Assembly (NCBI GenBank): GCA_026389655.1
Contig: JAPLHL010000354.1
Location: forward strand, 1 to 9,959
Length of the DNA stretch: 9,959 bases
Direction: 5' to 3'
Source of the DNA: Chloroflexota bacterium
Lineage (GTDB): Bacteria; Chloroflexota; Dehalococcoidia; GIF9; UBA5629
A program made the translations under genes and the position numbers. Under the pieces are notes generated by a model. That model saw nothing but the letters and a program-made list of their open reading frames with translations. It did no database searches and had not been told where the DNA came from. Of this stretch, positions 1 through 6,011 are shown in pieces; positions within the stretch are counted from its first letter, which is position 1; every line of letters begins with the position of its first letter.

Positions 1-815
1 GCAAACTTTATCTTGGCCTGTTTTACATTGGTCTTGTTTAAACTGAAAATATCGTAAGTGAAGAAGGCCCGGTAAGTGAGGTTTGCCCCATCATCACCTG
101 ACCGGTAACGATTTGTATCCTTTTCGCCAGTTGAACTCACCGTCCCACTTTCTTGTTTCGTCAAAGAGATACTGATGTCACTGCCCGCCGGAGACACCTT
201 GATTGTAATTGTCTGCTTCGCTTCACCACCTTTTCCGTCGCTGACCACGCAAGTTATCCCGAAATCACCCGATTTACTGGGAGAAACCCAGGATATCTTG
301 CTGCCCGTCCCTGAAACAGTCCCTTCACTAGCGTTCCAACTATATCTGACAATATCACCGTCCGGGTCATTAGCAACGCAATTGATTGTCGTACTTCCGC
401 CGGGCATAACATTTACTGGGTCAGCTGATAGGCCTGTTATTGCCGGGCTCCTGTTATTTGATACCAATATAGAAGTTTTTGATTGCGCAGTGCCGCCTTT
501 GCCATCCTCGACCGTCAGCGTGATTTCATAGGTACCCACTTGAGATGGAGCCTGCCAGGTATTATTTGCACCTGCCCCTCCAAAACCACCACCCGTGGCA
601 GACCATTTATAGTTGAGATTTGCGTTGCCGGGGTTCGTAACCATGCTTACTATAACGACAGCCCCCCCCGGAGAAGTCTGGCTTTGCACGGGCGTCAAGC
701 TCTGAATGCTGAGCTGGCCATCATTGGTTGCAGCTTTACTACATGACATTAATCCGAAAGATATAAGTAACGTTGAAATCAGTAATGTAAGTATGAAATA
801 CCGGCCTCTTTTCAT
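1..815 (-). CDS. PKD/Ig-like two-domain lipoprotein, 3' end beyond window
   Basis: My translation of the minus strand from ATG at 815 stays open for 271 codons to the window edge, so the gene is partial. Residues 1-25 form a lipoprotein signal (MKRGRYF, hydrophobic core, then LMSC with Cys25). Two PKD/Ig-like repeats follow at about 35-119 and 122-208; both end in an acidic turn (VEDGKGG, VSDGKGG) and a final beta strand. From about 213 a new beta-rich segment begins with SGDDGANLTYRAFFTYDIF, resembling the start of DNRLRE/CBM96-like jelly-roll domains. Repeat 2 is clearly related to the single domain of the lipoprotein at 1700-2089. A GGAGGAGG ribosome site lies 12 bases upstream, and a promoter sits in the 82-base gap behind it. 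A surface-exposed, binding or structural role is inferred; no catalytic motif is visible. The coding sequence contains a G8 tract at codons 49-52. Confidence 0.85.
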   Translation of the reverse strand, partial: MKRGRYFILTLLISTLLISFGLMSCSKAATNDGQLSIQSLTPVQSQTSPGGAVVIVSMVTNPGNANLNYKWSATGGGFGGAGANNTWQAPSQVGTYEITLTVEDGKGGTAQSKTSILVSNNRSPAITGLSADPVNVMPGGSTTINCVANDPDGDIVRYSWNASEGTVSGTGSKISWVSPSKSGDFGITCVVSDGKGGEAKQTITIKVSPAGSDISISLTKQESGTVSSTGEKDTNRYRSGDDGANLTYRAFFTYDIFSLNKTNVKQAKIKF

Positions 816-827
816 CGTACGTTCAAT

Positions 828-835
828 CCTCCTCC
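828..835 (-). promoter_or_regulatory. Strong Shine-Dalgarno GGAGGAGG
   Basis: GGAGGAGG is read on the minus strand, 12 bases before the ATG at 815. The spacing is a little long, but no better in-frame start lies between them (the nearer TTG at 826 is out of frame). The same CATGGAGGAGG string precedes the chagasin-type lipoprotein gene that starts at 4239. Confidence 0.7.
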
Positions 836-852
836 ATGGCGTAAGTAATAGC

Positions 853-881
853 AGTATATCTAATTAATCAGATAAAAACAA
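853..881 (-). promoter_or_regulatory. Candidate promoter for the two-domain lipoprotein
   Basis: On the minus strand TTGTTT (881-876) and TATACT (858-853) are separated by exactly 17 bases. The -10 matches 5 of 6 consensus positions and the -35 matches 3 of 6. The predicted start near 846 gives a leader of about 30 bases containing the GGAGGAGG ribosome site. This would let the gene be expressed apart from the three-gene unit upstream. Confidence 0.45.
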
Positions 882-897
882 TGAATTGCCGGGCTGT

Positions 898-1329
898 TTA
901 TTGATCTGAGGTATTTATATCGTAGCTGCGTGCCTTCCAGGCATCGGAGCTGGTCAATTGCACAATAAAATTCCAGGTTTCACCGGCATCCAGCGACTGT
1001 CTGGTTGCCGATGCCACTCCAATATTATTCTTCTGAGCATCGTAAAAGATGACCGATATTACACAGTTATTAATGGAAGAGTCTTTGGAATTTTTTGCTG
1101 TACCCGATACAACAGCCATGCTGCTCTTTATATTTAAATCACCTGTAAATTCACGCGCAGTCAACTGGGAGTCTATTATCTTCAAGTTGGATGCTGATAT
1201 GCAGGCTGCCTGCAGCGGAAATATGCAAAATGCCATGAAAGCTAATGCAACAATAATTGTATAGTACCGAACTATCATCGCCGATTCCAGTATATCATGC
1301 CTGATCGTAAGCATAATAGAAACCCTCAT
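898..1329 (-). CDS. FxLYD-domain exported protein (paralogue B)
   Basis: A 143-aa small secreted protein with one FxLYD-type beta domain at about 45-137. Family-like positions are the VSGTAKN strand, the central VIFYDAQ (matching the FYD signature), LDAGETWNF and the closing AWKARSY. It is a diverged tandem copy of the preceding gene (1326-1700): both keep EFT-D, the KN turn, NC, FYD, an IG pair, LD-G, and DAWK. The ATG at 1329 overlaps the upstream stop as ATGA, which suggests translational coupling. The internal ATG at 1278 would give a more typical signal peptide (MIVRYYTIIVALAF up to LQA) and is a real alternative start. The Cys after LQAA is not in a good lipobox, so this copy may be released by signal peptidase I instead of being lipidated. 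The domain is common in bacterial surface proteins of unknown function. Confidence 0.8.
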   Translation of the reverse strand: MRVSIMLTIRHDILESAMIVRYYTIIVALAFMAFCIFPLQAACISASNLKIIDSQLTAREFTGDLNIKSSMAVVSGTAKNSKDSSINNCVISVIFYDAQKNNIGVASATRQSLDAGETWNFIVQLTSSDAWKARSYDINTSDQ

Positions 1330-1700
1330 TTACTAACAACCGATACTTTATACGTAGCGACTTTCCAGGCATCAGTTCCCTTAAGTTCTACCTTAAAATC
1401 GCAAGCCTGGCCAGGGTCGAGCCGCTGCAAAGTATCTGTATATGTCCCTATCTTGTAACCCTTGTAATCATAGAAGTCGGCGGTCACAATGCAATTCTGA
1501 ACTGGCCATATACCCTGGTTCTTGACAACACCCTTCACTGTAGCAACACTCTGTGCAGTATCAGCAGTAAACTCATTAATCGTTATATTATGTTGCAGGA
1601 CCTGGAGCTGAGATTCAGGGGAACATGCAACAAGTACAGATGAAAACAGGAGCAGTGCTGGCAGAACCAGTTGCAACGAACTTGTCTGCATATCCCTCAC
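1326..1700 (-). CDS. FxLYD-domain lipoprotein (paralogue A)
   Basis: A 124-aa lipoprotein. The signal core (LVLPALLLFSSV) ends in the lipobox LVAC with Cys26. The rest is one FxLYD domain at about 33-123, seen in VKGVVKNQG, the central VTADFYDYKG, LDPGQACDF and WKVATYKV. The GTG start at 1700 shares its G with the TAG stop of the preceding gene, so it is probably translated by re-initiation. An ATG three codons later (1691) is an alternative, but its purine run (GAGGGAT) sits too close to it. The gene after this one is a tandem paralogue overlapping by 4 bases. The product should be anchored outside the membrane; no enzymatic motif is present and the function is unknown. Confidence 0.82.
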   Translation of the reverse strand: MRDMQTSSLQLVLPALLLFSSVLVACSPESQLQVLQHNITINEFTADTAQSVATVKGVVKNQGIWPVQNCIVTADFYDYKGYKIGTYTDTLQRLDPGQACDFKVELKGTDAWKVATYKVSVVSK

Positions 1701-2089
1701 TATCTACAACATTTTGAAGGGTCACGCACGAGTACGGTAACAGTTGCGGTCTGGCTGGTTTTATTACCGCTGCTATCAAAGACTGTGCACATGATATGGA
1801 AATCGCCGTAGGTTTTCGGGGCTTCCCACGTGATAGTTTGACCACTGCCTGTAATCGTTCCGTCATTGCAGACCCACTGGTAACTCAGTGCACCGCCGTC
1901 TTTGGCCGCTGCAACACAAGTCACACGCGTGTTACCTACCGGGTAAACATCCGGATGTTCAGGGGTCAAGGAAGAAATGACCGGGCCGTTTATCGAATTA
2001 CTACTTGCAGAACTACAGGCAGCTAAGGTCAATCCCGCCACCATAATTACAGCTATGCAAACCACCGCGATAATGTTACGTTTGTTCAA
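1700..2089 (-). CDS. Single PKD/Ig-like-domain lipoprotein, TTG start
   Basis: A 129-aa lipoprotein when started at TTG 2089: MNKRNIIAVV, a hydrophobic core, then LAAC with Cys25. The mature part is one PKD/Ig-like domain (about 34-122) with VTCVAAAKDGG, SYQWVCNDG, ITWEAPKTYGDF and IMCTVFDSSGNK. It closely resembles repeat 2 of the lipoprotein at 1-815 (INCVANDPDG, ISWVSPSKSGDF, ITCVVSDGKGG), so the two share a domain by duplication. The TTG is preferred over the upstream ATG at 2152 for three reasons: a GAGGGAG ribosome site lies 6 bases before it, the signal peptide then starts properly with NKR, and the ATG at 2152 lies inside the predicted promoter. It is the first gene of a three-gene overlapping unit with the two FxLYD proteins. 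The ligand and role are unknown. Confidence 0.82.
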   Translation of the reverse strand: MNKRNIIAVVCIAVIMVAGLTLAACSSASSNSINGPVISSLTPEHPDVYPVGNTRVTCVAAAKDGGALSYQWVCNDGTITGSGQTITWEAPKTYGDFHIMCTVFDSSGNKTSQTATVTVLVRDPSKCCR

Positions 2090-2095
2090 GTGATA

Positions 2096-2102
2096 CTCCC
2101 TC
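2096..2102 (-). promoter_or_regulatory. Ribosome binding site that decides the TTG start at 2089
   Basis: GAGGGAG on the minus strand lies 6 bases before TTG 2089. No comparable purine-rich site precedes the in-frame ATG at 2152, so this site fixes the start. Confidence 0.7.
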
Positions 2103-2119
2103 AGGCAAAATATTATGTG

Positions 2120-2148
2120 ATCCAAACCTATATATGATAAGTTTGGAT
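2120..2148 (-). promoter_or_regulatory. Candidate operator: 8-bp inverted repeat over the lipoprotein promoter
   Basis: ATCCAAAC (2120-2127) and GTTTGGAT (2141-2148) are perfect inverted copies with a 13-base spacer, so arm centres are 21 bp apart, about two helical turns. The predicted -10 (2134-2139) lies between the arms and the predicted transcription start falls about at the left arm. Only one arm would be transcribed, so an RNA hairpin is unlikely and a dimeric DNA-binding regulator is the natural reading. Confidence 0.5.
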
Positions 2149-2162
2149 GCACTTTTTCGCAA
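2134..2162 (-). promoter_or_regulatory. Promoter of the three-gene lipoprotein operon
   Basis: TTGCGA (2162-2157) and TATCAT (2139-2134) on the minus strand with a 17-base spacer; the -10 matches 5 of 6 consensus positions and the -35 matches 4 of 6. The expected start near 2127 gives a leader of roughly 38 bases to TTG 2089. It overlaps the inverted repeat at 2120-2148. Confidence 0.55.
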
Positions 2163-2170
2163 ATTTCAGT

Positions 2171-2200
2171 TTGTTAAATTACAGCTTCTTCATGTATGCT
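2171..2200 (+). promoter_or_regulatory. Candidate promoter for the SHMT-family gene
   Basis: TTGTTA (2171-2176), an 18-base spacer and TATGCT (2195-2200); each box matches 4 of 6 consensus positions. A second possible -10 (TTATAA, 2201-2206) overlaps downstream. It is divergent from the lipoprotein promoter, with less than 15 bases between the two -35 boxes. Confidence 0.35.
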
Positions 2201-2227
2201 TTATAAAAATATCCGACGGAGTATGTC

Positions 2228-3670
2228 ATGTCTGATTTTCAAATAAAGATAGAGAAACTTTTAAGTAGGACAGCTGCCAACAACATCTGGCGGCAGACGG
2301 AATGTATTAACCTTATTCCGTCCGAGTCAAGCCCGAGTCTGCTGGTTAAAATGTGTGAGATATCAGACCCGTGCGGGCGCTATGCGGAACACCGTACGAT
2401 AAAAGGCAAGGAAGTCTACTACTACCAGGCAACCGATTTCATAAGAGATGTTGAAGAGGAGTTAAGAAAAGAGCTCCAGTTATACTTCGGCTGCTCAAAT
2501 ATTGAGTTGCGCCCGATAAGCGGCAACATGGCTAACGAGGTAGTATTCAAAGGCATCGTCAAATTTCTCAATCGCGATAAGCCGGTGAATCAGCCTTCAA
2601 GAAAGATACGTGCTGTAATCAATAATGAATTGACAAATGGTGGGCACTTGAGCGCACAACCGATGGGCGCCCTGTTTAATTTTGTAGCTGACAATTTAGA
2701 GACTGGAAAAGAGAATGTATTCAACTTTCCCGTGCTCAAAGAAAATCCGTATAAGACCGATACGGCGAAGCTAGCATCTCTTATTGAATCTGCTAAGCCG
2801 GAGCTCATAATATTCGGTAAAAGCATGTTCCTGTACCGGGAGCCGGTCAAATTCGTCTTCGATATCACGAGTAAGCTGAACCCTCGGCCGATCATAATGT
2901 TCGATATGGCACATGTTCTTGGCCTCTACGGCTGCTTCCAGGCGCCCTTTGCAGAAGGCGCAGATATTGTTACCGGAAGTGCCCACAAGACATTCTTTGG
3001 ACCGCAAAGAGGTGTAATTGCCAGCAACATGGGACCTGGAACAGGCCTGGAAAAACTCTGGATCGAGATTAAGGGAAGAGCATTTCCAGGCTCTACAAGC
3101 AACCACCATCTTGGCACATTACTCGGCCTTCTAATGGCCACTTACGAAATGAACGAGTTCAAAACTGCTTATCAGGAGCAGGTAGTAAAGAATGCCCGTG
3201 CTTTCGCCAGGGCTCTGAACAGCCGGGGGATATCAGTGGAGGGTCTCGCCGCTGATGGTTTTACTGAGACGCACCAGGTTGTTATTCGCGTAAGGCAATT
3301 CGGTACCGGCGAGAATATAGCCCGCAGGCTGGAGGAAAACAATATAATCACGAATTACCAGGCTTTACCCGATGATAATAGCTTCGTTGATTCCAGTGGA
3401 ATTAGAATGGGAACTCAGGAAATGACCCGGTTCGGTATGAGAGAAAAGGATTTTGAACTTTTGGCCGAATACCTGGCAGACTGCATTAAATCAAACAAGA
3501 CCGTTAAGAATGAAGTTACGAAGCTGCGGCAGAAGTTCCTGGTTATGCAATACTGCTTGCCCGTTGAAAAGTCGCTTCCTCTTGCAGCAAAGGTATTATC
3601 CTCGATACTTCCGGGTGATGCTTATTTGAACAAGTTTGCGGATAATCTAAGGTCCTGCTCTTCCAGATAG
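2228..3670 (+). CDS. Divergent serine hydroxymethyltransferase-family PLP enzyme
   Basis: A 480-aa fold-type I PLP enzyme aligning over most of its length with serine/glycine hydroxymethyltransferases. Visible counterparts are: LIPSES (29-34, GlyA LIASEN, with the catalytic Glu33); GRYAEHR (50-56, for KYAEGYPG); RPISGNMAN (95-103); NGGHL (137-141); FDMAH (225-229, with Asp226 and His229 for the PLP ring); TGSAHKT (249-255, with the Schiff-base Lys254); FPGS (286-289); and SGIRMGT (390-396, with the carboxylate-binding Arg393). It departs from canonical GlyA at the KRYYGG loop (here KEVYYYQ), in the GGQGGP loop (here GSTSNHH), and in a C-terminal tail of about 60 residues (421-480). So the PLP chemistry looks intact, but substrate and folate specificity may differ; a retro-aldol or serine/threonine-type reaction is inferred. 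The ATG is supported by GGAG 6 bases upstream. It is monocistronic and ends in a terminator. Confidence 0.88.
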   Translation: MSDFQIKIEKLLSRTAANNIWRQTECINLIPSESSPSLLVKMCEISDPCGRYAEHRTIKGKEVYYYQATDFIRDVEEELRKELQLYFGCSNIELRPISGNMANEVVFKGIVKFLNRDKPVNQPSRKIRAVINNELTNGGHLSAQPMGALFNFVADNLETGKENVFNFPVLKENPYKTDTAKLASLIESAKPELIIFGKSMFLYREPVKFVFDITSKLNPRPIIMFDMAHVLGLYGCFQAPFAEGADIVTGSAHKTFFGPQRGVIASNMGPGTGLEKLWIEIKGRAFPGSTSNHHLGTLLGLLMATYEMNEFKTAYQEQVVKNARAFARALNSRGISVEGLAADGFTETHQVVIRVRQFGTGENIARRLEENNIITNYQALPDDNSFVDSSGIRMGTQEMTRFGMREKDFELLAEYLADCIKSNKTVKNEVTKLRQKFLVMQYCLPVEKSLPLAAKVLSSILPGDAYLNKFADNLRSCSSR

Positions 3671-3672
3671 AT

Positions 3673-3736
3673 AAAAAGCCTGTTCTGACGGGATCACCCT
3701 GTTTTAACAGCGATGGCAGTCAGTAGAGGCTTTTTT
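3673..3736. terminator. Bidirectional terminator between convergent genes
   Basis: AAAAAGCCT (3673-3681) pairs with AGGCTTTTT (3727-3735). Just inside, CTGAC (3684-3688) can pair with GTCAG (3719-3723). The interior holds two small foldbacks, GGGATCACCC and TGTTTTAACA, so the whole may be branched. A T-run follows on both strands, suiting the plus gene ending at 3670 and the minus gene ending at 3802. Confidence 0.75.
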
Positions 3737-3801
3737 ATTATCCGAACAGGTAATCTATAAACTGGGTTTTAATCTTCAGATCATTCTAGAGAGACTTATT
3801 T

Positions 3802-4239
3802 CTATTTAACTGTAACGTTGAGTTTAAATGTCCACGTACCTTTCGTGCCTTTCTCCCAGGGCTGGCTGTACTCGGTGGAGATTGTGCTCTTACCGGCTTT
3901 CAAAGCTTTGAAACTCCATACCTCTGTGCCACCAACACCTACTTTGCCGCCTGTGTCGCCGGGGGCAATATATTTGTGATCAACCTGCTGTAGTACCTGT
4001 GGATCGCTAATCTGAGTACTCTCAACCCATTTAAACCCTGTTGTAGCATTGGAGAAGAGAGTTACAGTAATCGTCTCGCCGTTACTAACATTAATATCCC
4101 GGACTACATTATTCTGCTTTTGGAAATCATCATATGTCACTGAAACGGCAGCCGGTGACTGAGCTGCAGGAGCGCAGCCGACTAATACGACCGATAAAAC
4201 AAGGATTAAACAAATAGCTGTGAACCAGTTCTTAATCAT
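3802..4239 (-). CDS. Chagasin-family (I42) cysteine protease inhibitor lipoprotein
   Basis: A 145-aa lipoprotein: MIKNW, a hydrophobic core, then LVGC with Cys22. The mature part is a chagasin-like beta sandwich of the usual length (about 110 aa). All three protease-facing loops of the family are recognisable: NATTGF (64-69, for NPTTGY), GVGGTEVW (101-108, for GxGG) and QPW (126-128, for RPW). Known chagasin-type proteins inhibit papain-like cysteine peptidases by wedging these loops into the active-site cleft. Here the lipid anchor would display it outside the membrane, perhaps against foreign or own secreted peptidases (inference). No cysteine peptidase gene is seen in the window. The ATG has GGAGGAGG 10 bases upstream and a TATAAT -10 box behind it. 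The family call is firm from the three loops; the target is unknown. Confidence 0.88.
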   Translation of the reverse strand: MIKNWFTAICLILVLSVVLVGCAPAAQSPAAVSVTYDDFQKQNNVVRDINVSNGETITVTLFSNATTGFKWVESTQISDPQVLQQVDHKYIAPGDTGGKVGVGGTEVWSFKALKAGKSTISTEYSQPWEKGTKGTWTFKLNVTVK

Positions 4240-4264
4240 AAGTCTTAGACCTCCTCCATGACTG

Positions 4265-4293
4265 ATTATACTAACTAAGCATTTTAAACTTAA
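4265..4293 (-). promoter_or_regulatory. Promoter of the chagasin-type gene
   Basis: A perfect TATAAT (4270-4265, minus strand) with a weak -35 (TTAAGT, 4293-4288) at 17 bases. The predicted start near 4258 leaves a leader of about 19 bases bearing GGAGGAGG. The -35 lies in an AT-rich inverted repeat (TTTTAA-AC-TTAAAA, 4282-4295), which could be an operator or only base composition. Confidence 0.5.
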
Positions 4294-4334
4294 AACAAAA
4301 CGTTTTCAATACTCTTGCACAATCTCAGGTCTGC

Positions 4335-4362
4335 AATCTTGACAATAGTTAAGCTCAAGATT
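4335..4362 (+). promoter_or_regulatory. Candidate operator: 8-bp inverted repeat across the permease promoter
   Basis: AATCTTGA (4335-4342) and TCAAGATT (4355-4362) are perfect inverted copies separated by 12 bases, with arm centres 20 bp apart. The left arm overlaps the -35 hexamer and the right arm touches the first base of the -10. This placement is typical of a repressor site, and the expected transcript would contain neither arm. Confidence 0.55.
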
Positions 4363-4367
4363 ACAAT
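4339..4367 (+). promoter_or_regulatory. Near-consensus promoter of the permease/USP/RCK operon
   Basis: TTGACA (4339-4344), a 17-base spacer and TACAAT (4362-4367): a perfect -35 and a 5 of 6 -10. The predicted start near 4374 gives a leader of about 26 bases, too short for a riboswitch. Confidence 0.75.
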
Positions 4368-4399
4368 TTGCCAACAATTGACTCCACTACGACTTAAAA

Positions 4400-5941
4400 G
4401 TGAAAAATAGCTGGCAAATCAAGCCTGGCGATAAGTTTGGTCGCCCTCAACGGTTTAAGATAAGGCCGCTCAGGCGGGTCCTTCGGACTACCCATCTTTT
4501 TAGCATCGCATACGGTGATGTGGGATCGTCCATTTATTATGCCCTGGGAGTGGTTGCTCTGGCGGCTGCGGGCGCAACACCTGTGGCTCTTGGCTTAGCA
4601 GGCATCATCTTCGTTTTTACAGCCCTGTCATACGCCGAAGGTACAGCTATGTTCCCGGAATCGGGAGGCTCTGCAAGCTTCGCCCGCCATGGATTCAATG
4701 ACTTCACAGGTTTCATAGCAGGCTGGGGACTGATGTTCGGCTACATCGTGACCATTGCCATATCATCATTTGCAATACCTTCGTACCTGGGCTTATTCTG
4801 GATGCCGCTCAAAACATCTCCCGTCGTCATGACAACGTGTGCCATGTCAATTGTGGCACTCCTGATGACAATTAATATTATCGGCGTAAGAGAATCCTCA
4901 ATCCTGAATATCACGCTTGCCCTGCTTGATCTTGCCACCCAGGCACTCCTGATTACCCTCGCAGTCCTGTTTTTCTTCAACCCGCAAATTGTCCTCGAAA
5001 GGATTACGAACTACTGGCCTTCCCCTCAGGACCTGCTTTTCGGCATAGCTATAGCTGCCATTGCTTTCACCGGCCTGGAAACGATATCGCAAATGGCGGA
5101 GGAGACCAAGAGGCCGGAGGTCAGAGCACCGCGGGCACTGGTTATCATGACTGTCGTCATATTGGTCGTTTTTGCCGGAATATCGGTATCGGCTTTCTCA
5201 ACCATGCCACACACTGAACTTGTGCAAAATTGGTCCACAGATCCCATTGCAGGCATTGCCAGCAAGCTTTCCCAGGGCATGAACCCAGCCGAAATAGCGG
5301 CACAATGGTCCAACATCGAGATTTACCAGGCATTTTTCCGGGGACTCATTGCTGGAGTACAGGCATTATTGCCCGTCCTGGTAGCAATTCTTGCCGCTAC
5401 CATCCTTTTTATTGCCACCAATGCTGGATTGCTCGGAATTTCGCGACTTTCTTTTTCTCTCAGCCGCGCCAAGCTGGTTCCTCCCATAATGGGTAAGGTC
5501 CACCCGAAGTTCAAAACCCCCTATTTCTCAATAATTATTTTTACGATCATTGCTATTGCGTTGCAGTCGCCAGGATTTTTTGTTCCTAATATGTTTTCAA
5601 ATTTAGGTGGCCTGTATGCATTCGGCTCGATGATGTCATTTGCTCTGGCACACGCCTCCATACTTGCTTTAAGAATCAGGCAACCGGACATACCAAGGCC
5701 TTTCAGGCTGGGCTTGAATATAAAGGTCAAGGGCTACTACCTGCCATTAACAGCTATTCTTGGCCTGCTGGGAACAAGCATGACATGGGTAGTAGTGGTT
5801 ATCATGCAGCCTTACAGCAGGTGGGTAGGCTTCGAGTGGATCGGTTTGGGGCTCGTAGTATACTGGTACACTCACCGGCGAAGGAAATCCGGGCCGGACG
5901 AAAGTAATGGACAGTTCCTTGAAGCACCGGGATTAGGTTAA
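4400..5941 (+). CDS. APC-superfamily permease (amino acid or cation transporter)
   Basis: A 513-aa integral membrane protein with about 12 hydrophobic segments (near 36-56, 61-79, 103-128, 140-160, 170-193, 212-228, 247-267, 318-341, 374-390, 402-425, 448-468, 474-490). Family marks are the helix-1 glycine segment AYGDVGSSIYYALG (37-50), YAEGTAMFPESGGSASF (78-94) and the loop FTGLETISQMAEETKRPE (223-240) followed by PRA. Helix 1 also resembles the GDIGTSPLY of KUP/KimA potassium carriers, so K+ is a possible substrate besides amino acids. The tail after 491 is short and basic, then acidic, with no fused USP domain; a separate UspA-type gene follows instead. The GTG at 4400 is the only usable upstream start (in-frame stop at 4379) and has no clear ribosome site. 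Substrate assignment is uncertain; the superfamily call is firm. Confidence 0.87.
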   Translation: MKNSWQIKPGDKFGRPQRFKIRPLRRVLRTTHLFSIAYGDVGSSIYYALGVVALAAAGATPVALGLAGIIFVFTALSYAEGTAMFPESGGSASFARHGFNDFTGFIAGWGLMFGYIVTIAISSFAIPSYLGLFWMPLKTSPVVMTTCAMSIVALLMTINIIGVRESSILNITLALLDLATQALLITLAVLFFFNPQIVLERITNYWPSPQDLLFGIAIAAIAFTGLETISQMAEETKRPEVRAPRALVIMTVVILVVFAGISVSAFSTMPHTELVQNWSTDPIAGIASKLSQGMNPAEIAAQWSNIEIYQAFFRGLIAGVQALLPVLVAILAATILFIATNAGLLGISRLSFSLSRAKLVPPIMGKVHPKFKTPYFSIIIFTIIAIALQSPGFFVPNMFSNLGGLYAFGSMMSFALAHASILALRIRQPDIPRPFRLGLNIKVKGYYLPLTAILGLLGTSMTWVVVVIMQPYSRWVGFEWIGLGLVVYWYTHRRRKSGPDESNGQFLEAPGLG

Positions 5942-5943
5942 AC

Positions 5944-5972
5944 TGGAATAACATATCGAACCACACTATAAT
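5944..5972 (+). promoter_or_regulatory. Possible internal promoter before the USP gene
   Basis: A perfect TATAAT (5967-5972) with only a weak -35 (TGGAAT, 5944-5949) 17 bases upstream, in the 70-base gap after the permease gene. It could let the USP and RCK genes be made without the permease. Confidence 0.3.
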
Positions 5973-6011
5973 GTTGATTGCTGGAGATAAATCTATAAGG
6001 TCTGGTTATTT

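Noticed and set aside
175..746. Plus-strand open frames at 175-531 and 483-746
   Set aside because: They lie antisense to the minus-strand lipoprotein that runs from 815 off the left edge; the minus frame has a signal peptide, lipobox and domain repeats, while the plus frames have no family features.
857..874. TATCT-N8-AGATA inverted repeat between the boxes of the two-domain lipoprotein promoter
   Set aside because: Five-base arms are too short to separate from chance.
1796..2026. Plus-strand frame opposite the 129-aa lipoprotein
   Set aside because: Antisense shadow; no ribosome site or recognisable domain.
4282..4306. AT-rich palindromes TTTTAA-AC-TTAAAA and AAAACGTTTT
   Set aside because: They could be operators of the chagasin-type gene, but such palindromes are frequent by chance in AT-rich intergenic DNA; not listed as separate features.
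4368..4399. c-di-AMP (ydaO/kimA-type) riboswitch before the permease
   Set aside because: The predicted leader is about 26 bases, far too short, and shows no conserved structure.
4741..5730. Several minus-strand frames inside the permease gene
   Set aside because: Shadows of a hydrophobic coding sequence; the plus frame carries all APC motifs.
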